From CAZJRQ01 sp964548535 (GTDB lineage Bacteria; Bacillota; Clostridia; Oscillospirales; Ruminococcaceae): a DNA stretch of 58,503 bases. The notes under the pieces are model-generated. The model did not search any database, was not told the DNA's origin, and worked only from the letters and a program-made list of their open reading frames with translations. The DNA is taken from assembly GCA_964548535.1 (NCBI GenBank), contig CAZJRQ010000013.1, forward strand, positions 1 through 58,503. Reading direction: 5' to 3'. The first letter of the stretch is position 1. The number at the start of each line of letters is the position of its first letter. This document shows, piece by piece, positions 1 through 7,574 of the stretch. The position numbers were made by a program, and so were the translations under genes.

Positions 1-233
1 CCGAATATAGCATTAATTAATGATGCAATAAAAGCTGCCGAAAAGGTTACTTTATACGTTTGGACTACTCGTTTATTTGAAATAACGTCCCAAAAATCTT
101 TAAATTCCATTCCGGAAGTTATTACAATAATTGACGCCATTGGAATCAAAACAACAAAACTCAAGATAGTGATTGTAACTCCCATTGAAAGTCCAAATCC
201 AGGTATTACTCTCTTCCTTTTACTTTTTCTCAT
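1..233 (-). CDS. cysT: Sulfate ABC transporter permease CysT/CysU, 5' end only (partial)
   Basis: The frame opens with ATG at 233-231 and runs off the left window edge, giving about 77 residues. The protein starts with a basic stretch (MRKSKRKRVIPGFGLSMG), then a hydrophobic segment, then the FKDFWDVISNKRVVQTYKVTF region and an ALINAIFG-like end. This pattern is typical of the start of the CysT/CysU subunit that moves sulfate or thiosulfate across the membrane. A GGTGAG Shine-Dalgarno lies just upstream. The gene begins 36 bases after the sulfate-binding lipoprotein on the same strand, so the two very likely form one operon. Only the N-terminus can be judged here. Confidence 0.85.
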   Translation of the reverse strand, partial: MRKSKRKRVIPGFGLSMGVTITILSFVVLIPMASIIVITSGMEFKDFWDVISNKRVVQTYKVTFSAAFIASLINAIF

Positions 234-269
234 TAAACTCACCTACGTTTGCCATAAGCTATATGACAA

Positions 270-1334
270 TTATTTCTCATAAATCTGGTCGAACACACCG
301 CCGTCTGCAAAATGTGTTTCCTGTACCTTATCCCAACCGCCGAAGATTTCGTCATCAACTGTTATAAGATTTACATCAAGGTCGAACACGTCACTATATT
401 TATCAAGAATTTCTTTATTTCTAGGACGATAGTAATTCTTAGCTGCAATCTCCTGACCAACGTCAGAATATAAATACTCAAGATACGCCTTCGAAACCTC
501 AACACTATCATTCTTTTCAGAATTTTCATCTACAATTGCAACAGGTGGTTCAGCTAGAATACTAATCTCTGGAGTAACAATTTCAAAATCATCCGGACGC
601 TCAGCAAGAGTCAAATAAGCCTCATTTTCCCAAGCCAGAAGCACGTCACCCTGACCATTCTCAACAAAAGTAGTTGTTGCACCTCTTGCACCTGAATCAA
701 GAACCAAAACATTTGCAAACAAATCCTTTATATAGCCCTTAATTTTATCTTCATCATGATTATATTCCTTGTCAGCCCAGCCCCAAGCTGCTAGATAATT
801 CCATCTTGCACCGCCAGAAGTTTTAGGATTTGGTGTAATAATTCCAACATCCTCTTTTACCAAATCAGCCCAGCTAGTAATATTTTTAGGATTACCCTTT
901 CGCACCAAGAAAACAATTGTAGATGTATAAGGTGACGAATTTTCCTCAAACTCAGACTGCCAACCTTCTTCAATCAAGCCAGCGTCTTGAATTGCTTTAA
1001 TGTCATAAGAAAGAGCCAAAGTTACAACGTCAGCCTTATTACCCTCAATTACTGAACGCGCCTGCGAGCCTGAACCGCCATGTGACTGTACAACCGAAAC
1101 GTCCTGACCGCTCTTTTCTTTCCAATACTCAGCGAAAGCTTTGTTATATTCTTCATAAAGCTCTCTAGTTGGGTCATATGAAACATTTACAATTTCAATG
1201 CTGTCTTTACTTTTGCTATTTCCGCCATTCTCACTGCTGTCAGAATTTCCGCATGAAGCCAAGAGAACTGATGTTGCTAACAAAGCTGAAACTGCTGCCT
1301 TAAACTTAAAAGATTTTTTATTATAATTTTTCAT
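270..1334 (-). CDS. sbp: Sulfate-binding lipoprotein of an ABC transporter
   Basis: The product (354 residues from the chosen start) looks like the periplasmic-type sulfate/thiosulfate-binding protein family. It has a lysine-rich n-region, a hydrophobic stretch and a lipobox ending LLASC, so it should be a membrane-anchored lipoprotein. Family-like segments include NVSYDPTRELYEEYN, QSHGGSGSQARSV, ADVVTLALSYD and the NPKTSGGARWNYLAAWG block, which in homologues contact the anion. The frame extends 23 codons upstream to an ATG at 1403, but the signal peptide fits the start at 1334. No strong ribosome site directly precedes that ATG: the purine-rich GGAGAAAGGA is about 40 bases upstream, with a perfect hairpin in between. 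It lies downstream of the Rrf2 regulator and upstream of cysT. Confidence 0.88.
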   Translation of the reverse strand: MKNYNKKSFKFKAAVSALLATSVLLASCGNSDSSENGGNSKSKDSIEIVNVSYDPTRELYEEYNKAFAEYWKEKSGQDVSVVQSHGGSGSQARSVIEGNKADVVTLALSYDIKAIQDAGLIEEGWQSEFEENSSPYTSTIVFLVRKGNPKNITSWADLVKEDVGIITPNPKTSGGARWNYLAAWGWADKEYNHDEDKIKGYIKDLFANVLVLDSGARGATTTFVENGQGDVLLAWENEAYLTLAERPDDFEIVTPEISILAEPPVAIVDENSEKNDSVEVSKAYLEYLYSDVGQEIAAKNYYRPRNKEILDKYSDVFDLDVNLITVDDEIFGGWDKVQETHFADGGVFDQIYEK

Positions 1335-1350
1335 AATTCTATACCAATGT

Positions 1351-1368
1351 CGTAGTGAATACACTACG
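1351..1368 (-). other. Stem-loop between ribosome site and start of the sulfate-binding gene
   Basis: CGTAGTG at 1351-1357 and CACTACG at 1362-1368 are perfect 7-bp arms with a 4-base loop. On the transcript the hairpin falls between a purine-rich GGAGAAAGGA (1383-1374) and the likely ATG at 1334. Folding would shorten the distance between them. A regulatory role is inference. Confidence 0.45.
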
Positions 1369-1407
1369 GCAAATCCTTTCTCCATATTATATATTATTTT
1401 CATTTAG

Positions 1408-1824
1408 CTAAGCGTTTTCACTCCACTTAACCATGTCAGCCAATGTGCATGAATCCAATACCTTGTCTACAGAAACGTCAAGCTTTTTTCTGAGCTTCAT
1501 CACACTGCAAATTTCGTCACAATCGCAAATTTTACTTTCGCAATCGCTGCAAGATGACGGATAAAGATTTTCCTCAGATAATTTCAAAACCATACCAACC
1601 GTGTAATCACAAGGTTCTTTTAATAATTTATATCCGCCAAACTGTCCTTTTTTTGAATTTATATATCCGACGTTTTTTAATACTATTGCAGTCTGTTCAA
1701 GATATTTTAAAGATAGCCCTTGCCTTTTAGCAATTTCTGAAAGTGATACATACCCTTTATCCTGATTTCCTGAAAGATCAAGCATTAATCTAAGCGCATA
1801 TCTCCCTCTTGTTGTAATTTTCAA
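1408..1824 (-). CDS. Rrf2-family transcriptional regulator (CymR/IscR-like)
   Basis: This 138-residue protein has the Rrf2 winged helix-turn-helix: MKITTRGRYALRLMLDL at the start, a recognition region LSLKYLEQTAIVLKNVGYI, then GQFGGYKL. Unlike classic CymR, its middle (about residues 90-106) is rich in cysteine, with a CSDCESKICDCDEIC pattern that could hold an iron-sulfur cluster. The start codon is TTG at 1824-1822 behind AAGGTGA. It sits between a cysteine-rich leader peptide and sulfate uptake genes, so control of sulfur or cysteine supply is the natural inference. A palindrome over the -10 box of its own promoter would suit autorepression. Confidence 0.85.
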   Translation of the reverse strand: MKITTRGRYALRLMLDLSGNQDKGYVSLSEIAKRQGLSLKYLEQTAIVLKNVGYINSKKGQFGGYKLLKEPCDYTVGMVLKLSEENLYPSSCSDCESKICDCDEICSVMKLRKKLDVSVDKVLDSCTLADMVKWSENA

Positions 1825-1861
1825 ATTATCACCTTGCAGCCTTTCAATTTAAAATCCTTCC

Positions 1862-1932
1862 AAAAAGCGTGATACCAAATAAATGAGAATTAGATATTTT
1901 CAAAACTAAAACGCATATCAGCATCACGCTTT
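1862..1932 (-). terminator. Attenuator-like terminator overlapping the cysteine-rich leader ORF
   Basis: On the transcript, AAAGCGTGAT (1932-1923) can pair over 10 bp with ATCACGCTTT (1873-1864), which runs into a short U tract (1866-1862). The loop is 49 bases, and a smaller internal GATAT/ATATC helix could form within it. The 5' arm encodes the codons directly after the last cysteine codon of the leader peptide. A ribosome stalled on the cysteine codons would cover this arm and prevent terminator formation. The U tract is short, so strength is uncertain. Confidence 0.6.
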
Positions 1933-2009
1933 ATACACATACAACCACAGCATTTTATTTCCACTTGCTGATTATTATAAAAATAATTTTGTATTCTAGT
2001 AATTTTCAT
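1890..2009 (-). CDS. Cysteine-rich 39-residue leader peptide
   Basis: This short frame starts at ATG 2009-2007 behind a strong GGAGGATGAAG ribosome site and ends at TAA 1892-1890. It encodes 39 residues with four cysteines in six positions: KCCGCMC at residues 19-25. The cysteine codons come just before the 5' arm of a terminator-like stem, the classic arrangement of a leader peptide in ribosome-mediated attenuation. It lies between a near-consensus promoter and the Rrf2-sulfate uptake operon. I do not recognise the family; poly-cysteine leaders upstream of sulfur genes are known from actinobacteria. It could also be a small metal- or thiol-binding protein in its own right. Confidence 0.75.
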   Translation of the reverse strand: MKITRIQNYFYNNQQVEIKCCGCMCIKRDADMRFSFENI

Positions 2010-2049
2010 ATCTTCATCCTCCATTCAATTCATAGTAATTCGATAGTGT

Positions 2050-2079
2050 TAGTATACTATCATTTCACCCGTTTGTCAA
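2050..2079 (-). promoter_or_regulatory. Sigma-A promoter with palindrome, sulfur operon
   Basis: TTGACA (2079-2074), a 17-base spacer and TATACT (2056-2051) form a near-perfect promoter reading into the leader peptide and Rrf2-sulfate genes. The palindrome TAGTATACTA (2050-2059) overlaps the -10 box and is a plausible operator. Between this and 2287 I see nothing else convincing. Confidence 0.8.
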
Positions 2080-2286
2080 CAGGTTTACTAGGAAAACAAT
2101 TCTAACATTTCCCATACAATTTTGTGCAAATTGCACATCAACTGCTACAAACGCCGCTATATGCGCTTTTCCACTCTACAAAAGTGATTAAGCATGTCGA
2201 AATAATAACATACAATTTACCTATAATTACTCTAGATAACATAAAAATATGTCATTTTGGACAACTCTTTATGAAAATTAGCAAAA

Positions 2287-2325
2287 TAAAAAAGCAGCCA
2301 AGCATAATGCTTTTGCTGCTTTAAA
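2287..2325 (-). terminator. Intrinsic terminator after the 2357-2968 gene
   Basis: AAAGCAGC/GCTGCTTT arms (about 2291-2322) are followed by T-rich sequence on the minus strand. A-rich sequence on the other side makes it potentially bidirectional. Confidence 0.7.
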
Positions 2326-2356
2326 AAAAGTTGAATTTAAATAATCACAAACATAT

Positions 2357-2968
2357 TCAACCGACAAACTTGAAGGATTTCCCCTTCTGTATATCGATTA
2401 TAACCATTTTAATTGTTTGGTCAACGTCAATAGAGTCATACATTTTCGGTTCTACCTCAAAAATCATATCATCTATCCTAATGAAAAAATACTCATAAGT
2501 TGAAGGACCAGAATCTGAAGAATTATAAACTTCGCTCCACAGTTTTTGCTGTATAGAAAATTCAAACACCTGATATTGACCAGATTGAAAAGCAAGTAAA
2601 ATTTCTGCATTTAGCTTTTTTTGATTATTATGAATCTTCATGAAAACACCAACTATCACAATAGCAAACAATTCAGCAAACACCAAATCAAATCTAGCTT
2701 GCTGATAAATAATACATAAGAACACCGGCACCGAAAGTATTGCAACGAGAACAACTAATCCCACCAAAACTGCTAATGGAGGAATTTTTTTATTTTCCCC
2801 TTTTATTAGCAAATCACTATAAAAGCTATCGTATTCTTTTGCATTTAAACCACTGATTTTTGAATTATTATACAAACGCTCTATAACATATGTATCTAAC
2901 AAACTACTAATTCTCTGAAAATTAATGTCATTATATTTAACTTTTAAACCAGAATGCTCATTTCTCAT
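2357..2968 (-). CDS. Two-span membrane protein of unknown function
   Basis: I do not recognise a family. From the ATG at 2968-2966 the product is about 203 residues. It has a soluble N-terminal part, two closely spaced hydrophobic segments in the middle (one around PPLAVLVGLVVLVAILSVPV, the second around LVFAELFAIVIVGVFM), and a soluble C-terminal half with beta-type character. The frame is open 21 codons further upstream, but the chosen start has a modest purine-rich ribosome site (GGAAAGTG) and gives a normal soluble N-terminus. It stands alone between two terminators, so it is probably transcribed by itself. Confidence 0.6.
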   Translation of the reverse strand: MRNEHSGLKVKYNDINFQRISSLLDTYVIERLYNNSKISGLNAKEYDSFYSDLLIKGENKKIPPLAVLVGLVVLVAILSVPVFLCIIYQQARFDLVFAELFAIVIVGVFMKIHNNQKKLNAEILLAFQSGQYQVFEFSIQQKLWSEVYNSSDSGPSTYEYFFIRIDDMIFEVEPKMYDSIDVDQTIKMVIIDIQKGKSFKFVG

Positions 2969-3041
2969 ATTATCACTTTCCCATAAAATTTTATTTTTTG
3001 TAATTATATCATAAATTTCAATCACAGTCAATCGTTTACAT

Positions 3042-3075
3042 AAAAAAGTGCCTAGAACATAAAGTCCTAAGCACT
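3042..3075 (-). terminator. Terminator at the end of the riboflavin operon
   Basis: AGTGCTTAG and CTAGGCACT pair over 9 bp (one G-U) and are followed by six U on the minus-strand transcript. It lies just after the HAD gene stop. Confidence 0.75.
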
Positions 3076-3081
3076 AATTTC

Positions 3082-3739
3082 TTAACTATCTAAATTCTCA
3101 ACAGCCGAAGAAAGTTCACTAACATCTTCAATAATAACATTTGCATAAGCCAGTTCTTTAGCAGTTCCATAACCATATCCACAGCCAATTGCTTTTAAGT
3201 TATGTTTTTCCGCAAGCTCCATATCTATAAATCGGTCACCGATTGCAATAAAATCTCCTGAAAAATCCGCATTAATATACTCAAAAATCTCATATTTAGG
3301 AATATATCCGTATTTCTCAGCAGGATAAAATCCAGTAAAATATTTTTCAAGATGAAATTGCTTTTTGTGATATTTCAAATAATCATTTGTGCAATTACTC
3401 AGAAAAATCAAATTGTATCCGCTAGATTTTAACGTTTTCAAAGCCTGCTCAGATCCGTCATAAAGCTTAGCTTTTCCAGCCATGACAAGTGAATCCATTT
3501 CATCACCAATGATTTTACTGCACTTTGCTTTTGTATCATCATCTAAATTGGGCATAAACTCATCCCACATTTCAGTCGCGCTAAAGCCAAGCCAATAACT
3601 AATTTCCTTATCAGTAAACTCTCTCATTTCGACCTTGCCGATTGAAACCAAATAGCTATATGCTTTACGAAAAGCCGGCGCATAAATCTTTATACAATCA
3701 TGAAGCGTTCCGTCATAATCAAAAATTAAATTTTTTCAC
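3082..3739 (-). pseudogene. HAD-superfamily phosphatase, frameshifted right after its start codon
   Basis: The open frame from 3651 lacks the first HAD motif, yet the same frame upstream reads IFDYDGTLHD, a perfect motif I with the nucleophile Asp. Motif II (IFLSNCTN), the lysine-containing PKYEIF region and motif III (AIGDRFIDMELA) follow in order. The only start with the right position is GTG 3739-3737, just after the ribH stop, but a run of six A (plus-strand T at 3731-3736) puts it one base out of frame; five would give MKNLIFDYDGTL. This is a real lesion or a homopolymer error. As the last gene of the rib operon it may supply the phosphatase that dephosphorylates the pyrimidine intermediate between RibD and RibH. 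That role is inference; known enzymes for this step are HAD proteins of another cap type. Confidence 0.7.
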
Positions 3740-3743
3740 GATA

Positions 3744-4211
3744 TTAGCCATCAATTTCCTTAATCAAGCTAATCATTTCAATTGCACCCATTGCACAATC
3801 ATATCCCTTGTTGCCAGCCTTTGTGCCTGCTCTCTCAATAGCCTGCTCAATGTTTTCAGTTGTAACAACTCCGAACATTACAGGAATATCGCTATTAAGT
3901 GATACTGATGCAATTCCTTTTGAAACCTCATTGCAAACATAATCATAATGTGATGTGCTTCCTCTAATTACCGCACCCAAACAGATTACAGCGTCATACT
4001 TACCGCTCTTCGCCATTTTAGATGCAATCAGTGGAATTTCAAAAGCACCTGGCACCCATGCAACATCAATTGAATCTTCCTCAATATCATGTCGAGTTAG
4101 ACAATCAACAGCACCTGACAAAAGCTTTGATGTAATAAACTCATTAAATCTTGCAACAACTATTCCAATTTTTGCTCCCTTTACTGAAAAACCGCCCTCA
4201 TAAACTTTCAT
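3744..4211 (-). CDS. ribH: 6,7-dimethyl-8-ribityllumazine synthase
   Basis: RibH condenses the ribitylamino-pyrimidine with 3,4-dihydroxy-2-butanone 4-phosphate to lumazine, the direct precursor of riboflavin. The 155-residue product has the expected length and family blocks: VARFNEFITSKLLSGA near residue 18, VPGAFEIPL around 50, CLGAVIRGSTSHYDYVCNEV near 80, PVMFGVVTTEN near 110, and GNKGYDCAMGAIEM near 133. ATG at 4211 is preceded by a purine-rich AAAGGAGA site. It is the fourth gene of the rib operon, 24 bases after ribBA. Confidence 0.97.
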   Translation of the reverse strand: MKVYEGGFSVKGAKIGIVVARFNEFITSKLLSGAVDCLTRHDIEEDSIDVAWVPGAFEIPLIASKMAKSGKYDAVICLGAVIRGSTSHYDYVCNEVSKGIASVSLNSDIPVMFGVVTTENIEQAIERAGTKAGNKGYDCAMGAIEMISLIKEIDG

Positions 4212-4235
4212 AAAAAAATCTCCTTTACATTTATA

Positions 4236-5441
4236 TTAATAATTTAAAATATGTCCCATTTTGTTCTGCTTAGTTTTTAGATAAAACTCATCATACTTAG
4301 TAGCGTTAATCTGAATTGGCACACGCTCAATTACATTAAGACCAAACTCACTTAGCCCATCAATTTTCTCAGGATTATTAGTTAGTAACCTCAAGCTTTT
4401 AGCACCTAAATCACGAAGAATCTGTGCGCCTATATAATATTCACGCATATCACCTGGAAAACCTAGTGCAATATTAGCCTCAAGCGTATCCATTCCGCCG
4501 TCCTGAAGTTTATATGCTTTTAGCTTGTTAATCAAACCAATTCCGCGACCTTCTTGACGAAGATAAAGCAAAATTCCTCTGCCCTCTTTCTCAATCTCTG
4601 AAAGTGAATACTCAAGCTGTTCTCCGCAATCACATCTTAGTGAACCAAATGTATCGCCTGTTAAACATTCTGAATGAACTCTGCAAAGAACATTCTCGCC
4701 GTCGCCAATATCACCCTTAACAAGTGCAACATGATGTTCTCCATTTAGCTTATTAATATAACCATAAGATATAAATTCACCATACTTAGTAGGCAGTGGC
4801 GTTACAACTGCTCTTTCTACAAGCTTTTCATTTATTTTACGATATTCGGCTATAGCTTTAATCGTAATAAACTTCATGCCCCACTCTTTCGCACACTCGT
4901 GAATTTCAGCACCTCTCATCATCGTACCGTCATCACGCATAATCTCACAACAAAGTCCGCACTCTTTAAGACCTGCAAGCTTCATTAAATCAACAGTAGC
5001 TTCAGTATGACCATTTCTTTCAATAACACCGTTCTGCTTTGCCATAAGCGGAAACATGTGACCTGGACGCCTAAAATCTTCAGGTTTAGCAGCATCAGCA
5101 ACAATCTTGCGAGCTGTCAAGCCTCTCTCCTCAGCTGAAATACCTGTTGTAGTATCAACATAATCGACAGAAACTGTAAATGCAGTGCAGTGATTATCTG
5201 TGTTATTATCAAGTGCAACCATTTGAGTTAGCTGAAGATTTCTACAAAGCTTTTCGCTCATCGGCATGCAAATCAAACCCTTTGCATACTTAGCCATGAA
5301 ATTTACATTTTCAGTAGTAGCAAATTCAGCAGCACAAATCATATCGCCTTCATTTTCTCTATCTTCATCATCAGTTACTAGAACAATTTTACCATTCCGA
5401 AGGTCATCAAGTGCCTCTTCAACTGTATTATATTCAAACAT
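4236..5441 (-). CDS. ribBA: Bifunctional DHBP synthase / GTP cyclohydrolase II
   Basis: This fusion makes both branches that enter riboflavin synthesis. The N-terminal half (to about residue 200) is 3,4-dihydroxy-2-butanone 4-phosphate synthase, with the acidic DDEDRENEGD metal loop near residue 24 and RRPGHMFPL near 124. The C-terminal half is GTP cyclohydrolase II, with RVHSECLTGD and the zinc ligands in CDCGEQL, followed by LRQEGRGIGL. The length of 401 residues matches usual RibBA proteins. It starts 12 bases after ribE and has an intact frame throughout. Confidence 0.97.
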   Translation of the reverse strand: MFEYNTVEEALDDLRNGKIVLVTDDEDRENEGDMICAAEFATTENVNFMAKYAKGLICMPMSEKLCRNLQLTQMVALDNNTDNHCTAFTVSVDYVDTTTGISAEERGLTARKIVADAAKPEDFRRPGHMFPLMAKQNGVIERNGHTEATVDLMKLAGLKECGLCCEIMRDDGTMMRGAEIHECAKEWGMKFITIKAIAEYRKINEKLVERAVVTPLPTKYGEFISYGYINKLNGEHHVALVKGDIGDGENVLCRVHSECLTGDTFGSLRCDCGEQLEYSLSEIEKEGRGILLYLRQEGRGIGLINKLKAYKLQDGGMDTLEANIALGFPGDMREYYIGAQILRDLGAKSLRLLTNNPEKIDGLSEFGLNVIERVPIQINATKYDEFYLKTKQNKMGHILNY

Positions 5442-5453
5442 TCTTATTGCCTC

Positions 5454-6098
5454 CTAAAATCCATTTTTCGCAAGAAAATCTCTTGACATACTTCTCTGCG
5501 ATTTACTTTTATTATCAACCGTAATCAACTTTTCTATATATTTTCCGATTACATCATTTTCTATATTTACAATGTCGCCTATTTTCCTAGATGCTAAAAT
5601 CGTCTGCTCAGCGGTGTGCGGAATAATTGACACACTAAAGCTTATTTCATCAACCTTTGCAACAGTTAAGCTAATTCCATCAATTGCAACAGAACCTTTT
5701 TGCACGATATAATGCAAAATTCCCCTGTCAGTATTAATTTTATACCAAACTGCAATCCCGTCATTCTTAATCTCTGCAATTACTCCAGTACCGTCAATGT
5801 GGCCTGAAACAATATGACCACCAAAACGTCCATTTGCAGACATTGCGCGTTCAAGATTAACATGACTTCCATTTTTCAAGCTTTTTAGTGACGAACGTCG
5901 ATAAGTTTCATTCATAACATCAGCGCGAAAAATTCCGCCGTCAAAGTTTGTAACCGTAAGGCAAACTCCATTTACAGCAATGCTATCGCCTAAATTCATG
6001 TCAGAAAAAATCTTGCTAGCTTCAATCTCCAAAAAACTTCTAGCACCATTTTCAACTCGCTTGACCGTTCCAACCTCTTCTATTATTCCTGTGAACAT
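5454..6098 (-). CDS. ribE: Riboflavin synthase, alpha subunit
   Basis: This enzyme dismutates two lumazine molecules to give riboflavin. The 214-residue protein starts MFTGIIEEVGTV and shows the two internally repeated lumazine-binding barrels typical of the family, with GDSIAVNGVCLTV in the first and GSVAIDGISLTV in the second, and GGHIVSGHIDG between them. The last 15 or so residues (DNKSKSQRSMSRDFL) follow a YIEKL end that is conserved in homologues. The start overlaps the ribD end by 16 bases, suggesting translational coupling. Confidence 0.96.
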   Translation of the reverse strand: MFTGIIEEVGTVKRVENGARSFLEIEASKIFSDMNLGDSIAVNGVCLTVTNFDGGIFRADVMNETYRRSSLKSLKNGSHVNLERAMSANGRFGGHIVSGHIDGTGVIAEIKNDGIAVWYKINTDRGILHYIVQKGSVAIDGISLTVAKVDEISFSVSIIPHTAEQTILASRKIGDIVNIENDVIGKYIEKLITVDNKSKSQRSMSRDFLAKNGF

Positions 6099-7186
6099 TT
6101 TTTTATCACCTTGCTTTCAATCAAAAAGTCGTCACCGATTTTTCTAATTTTACTATCTGTCAGCATTATCGCATCATTCGGAGAATCAGCACCAACACCA
6201 CCAACTGGAGTTTTCGCACTTTCTCCACCCAAAATCTTAGGCGCGATATATGCTTGAACCTTACTGACAATTCCATTTTCAAGACACGACCAATTAAGTG
6301 TTCCGCCACCTTCAAGCAAAATACTGTCTATCTTCATTTGTGCCAGCTTATCCATTAAAATTTTCAAATCTATATGATTGTTTTTCTGTGGAAGAATTAT
6401 GACTTGACAGCCTAAATCAGTATAACTTTTTATCTTATATTTATCCATTTCACAAGTAGCAATAATCAACGGAATTTCATTAGCAGTTTTTACAAGATCA
6501 CAGTCAAGCGGGGTTCTTAGTCGAGTATCACAAACAATCCGAATAGGATTTCTTCCTCCTTCAAGCCTGCAATTCAGCATAGGATTATCCTCTAAAACAG
6601 TGCCTGAACCTACCATAATAGCTGCAAACTTATTCCTGTCCTTATGAACGTTTTCTCTGGCCGTCTCGCCAGTAATCCACTTTGACTTGCCAGAACTTGA
6701 TGCAATCTTTCCATCAATAGTCATAGCATATTTCATCATTACAAAAGGCATTTTTTCTGTGATGAAATGGAGAAATATCTCATTTATTCTGTCACACTCT
6801 TCCTTTAGCACACCAGTCAAAACTTCAATTCCATGACTCCTAAGAATTTCGACTCCCTTGCCAGCAACAAGCGGATTAGGATCAGATGAACCTATTACCA
6901 CTCGCTTTAGTTTATTTTCAATAATTGCCTCAGTGCATGGCGGAGTTCTTCCATAATGGCAACACGGTTCAAGAGTAACATAAATAGTTCCACCCTCAGC
7001 CGACTGTTTACAATTCGCCAAAGCATTTCTTTCAGCATGCAGTTGTCCGCACCTCTCGTGCCAGCCACTGCCAATTATTTCACCGTCTTTAACAATAACA
7101 GCTCCAACCATTGGGTTTGGATTAACACATCCCTCACCCTTTTCAGCAAGCTCTAAAGCCATTTTCATATACTGCTCATCAGTCAT
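6083..7186 (-). CDS. ribD: Bifunctional pyrimidine deaminase / reductase RibD
   Basis: RibD performs the deamination and side-chain reduction steps after GTP ring opening. The 367-residue protein starts at ATG 7186 behind GGAGGTG, not at the upstream end of the open frame, which lies in the riboswitch. The N-terminal deaminase has the zinc motif HAERNAL and PCCHYGRTPPC; the reductase domain begins around KMPFVMMKYAMTIDGKIA and carries GSGTVLEDNPML and LLEGGGTLNW. As first gene of the operon it lies directly behind the FMN riboswitch and its terminator. Confidence 0.96.
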   Translation of the reverse strand: MTDEQYMKMALELAEKGEGCVNPNPMVGAVIVKDGEIIGSGWHERCGQLHAERNALANCKQSAEGGTIYVTLEPCCHYGRTPPCTEAIIENKLKRVVIGSSDPNPLVAGKGVEILRSHGIEVLTGVLKEECDRINEIFLHFITEKMPFVMMKYAMTIDGKIASSSGKSKWITGETARENVHKDRNKFAAIMVGSGTVLEDNPMLNCRLEGGRNPIRIVCDTRLRTPLDCDLVKTANEIPLIIATCEMDKYKIKSYTDLGCQVIILPQKNNHIDLKILMDKLAQMKIDSILLEGGGTLNWSCLENGIVSKVQAYIAPKILGGESAKTPVGGVGADSPNDAIMLTDSKIRKIGDDFLIESKVIKKCSQE

Positions 7187-7200
7187 AAAAACACCTCCAT

Positions 7201-7233
7201 AAAACAAAAAACTGCCCTGAAAATCAGGGCAGT
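7201..7233 (-). terminator. Expression-platform terminator of the FMN riboswitch
   Basis: CTGCCCTGA and TCAGGGCAG form a 9-bp stem with a small loop, followed by a U tract, just before the ribD ribosome site. It is the expected FMN-controlled transcription terminator. Confidence 0.85.
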
Positions 7234-7271
7234 ACAATTTTTCAATACTCAAAAAAGAGTCTATAAACTGC

Positions 7272-7382
7272 ATCTTCTTCTATCCGGACTATAACCGTCG
7301 GCTTCGGACTTTCACCGAATCATACCATTTCTGGTTCGCGGGCTTTACCGCCGATAAGGAATTTCACCTAACCCTGAAGATT
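7272..7382 (-). ncRNA. FMN riboswitch (RFN element)
   Basis: The minus strand carries the hallmark RFN blocks in order: CAGGGTTAGGTGAAATTCC, ATCGGCGGTAAAGCCCGCG, ATTCGGTGAAAGTCCG, AGCCGACGG and AGTCCGGATAGAAG. These form the multi-branched aptamer that binds flavin mononucleotide. It precedes ribD and is followed by a terminator, so high FMN should stop transcription of ribD-ribE-ribBA-ribH. Confidence 0.96.
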
Positions 7383-7393
7383 TCTTTGGATTA

Positions 7394-7422
7394 ATTATAT
7401 CACTACTAGCTAAATTTGTCAA
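7394..7422 (-). promoter_or_regulatory. Sigma-A promoter of the riboflavin operon
   Basis: TTGACA (7422-7417), a 17-base spacer and TATAAT (7399-7394) are full consensus on the minus strand. TGA precedes the -10 as an extended element. Transcription would begin just upstream of the riboswitch. Confidence 0.85.
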
Positions 7423-7480
7423 GTGCTGTATTTAAATATTTAATATAAAAAAACTTATTGCATAAAACAACAAATTATTA

Positions 7481-7509
7481 TTGTATATATCATAAAAATA
7501 TGATATAAT
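7481..7509 (+). promoter_or_regulatory. Promoter with inverted repeat upstream of the 7575 gene
   Basis: TTGTAT (7481-7486) and TATAAT (7504-7509) are 17 bases apart. The spacer holds TATATCATA (7486-7494) and TATGATATA (7499-7507), a 9-bp inverted repeat with a 4-base centre that overlaps the -10 box and may be an operator. Confidence 0.55.
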
Positions 7510-7574
7510 TTAAAAGAAATTTACAATTCGCTAAAATACAATAAAAACGCAAATAATATACTTAAGGAGGAAAA

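Noticed and set aside
185..367. 60-residue plus-strand frame
   Set aside because: Lies antisense over the start of cysT and the end of the sulfate-binding gene; no ribosome site.
2124..2324. 66-residue plus-strand frame
   Set aside because: No ribosome site, low-complexity composition, and it ends inside the terminator of the minus-strand gene.
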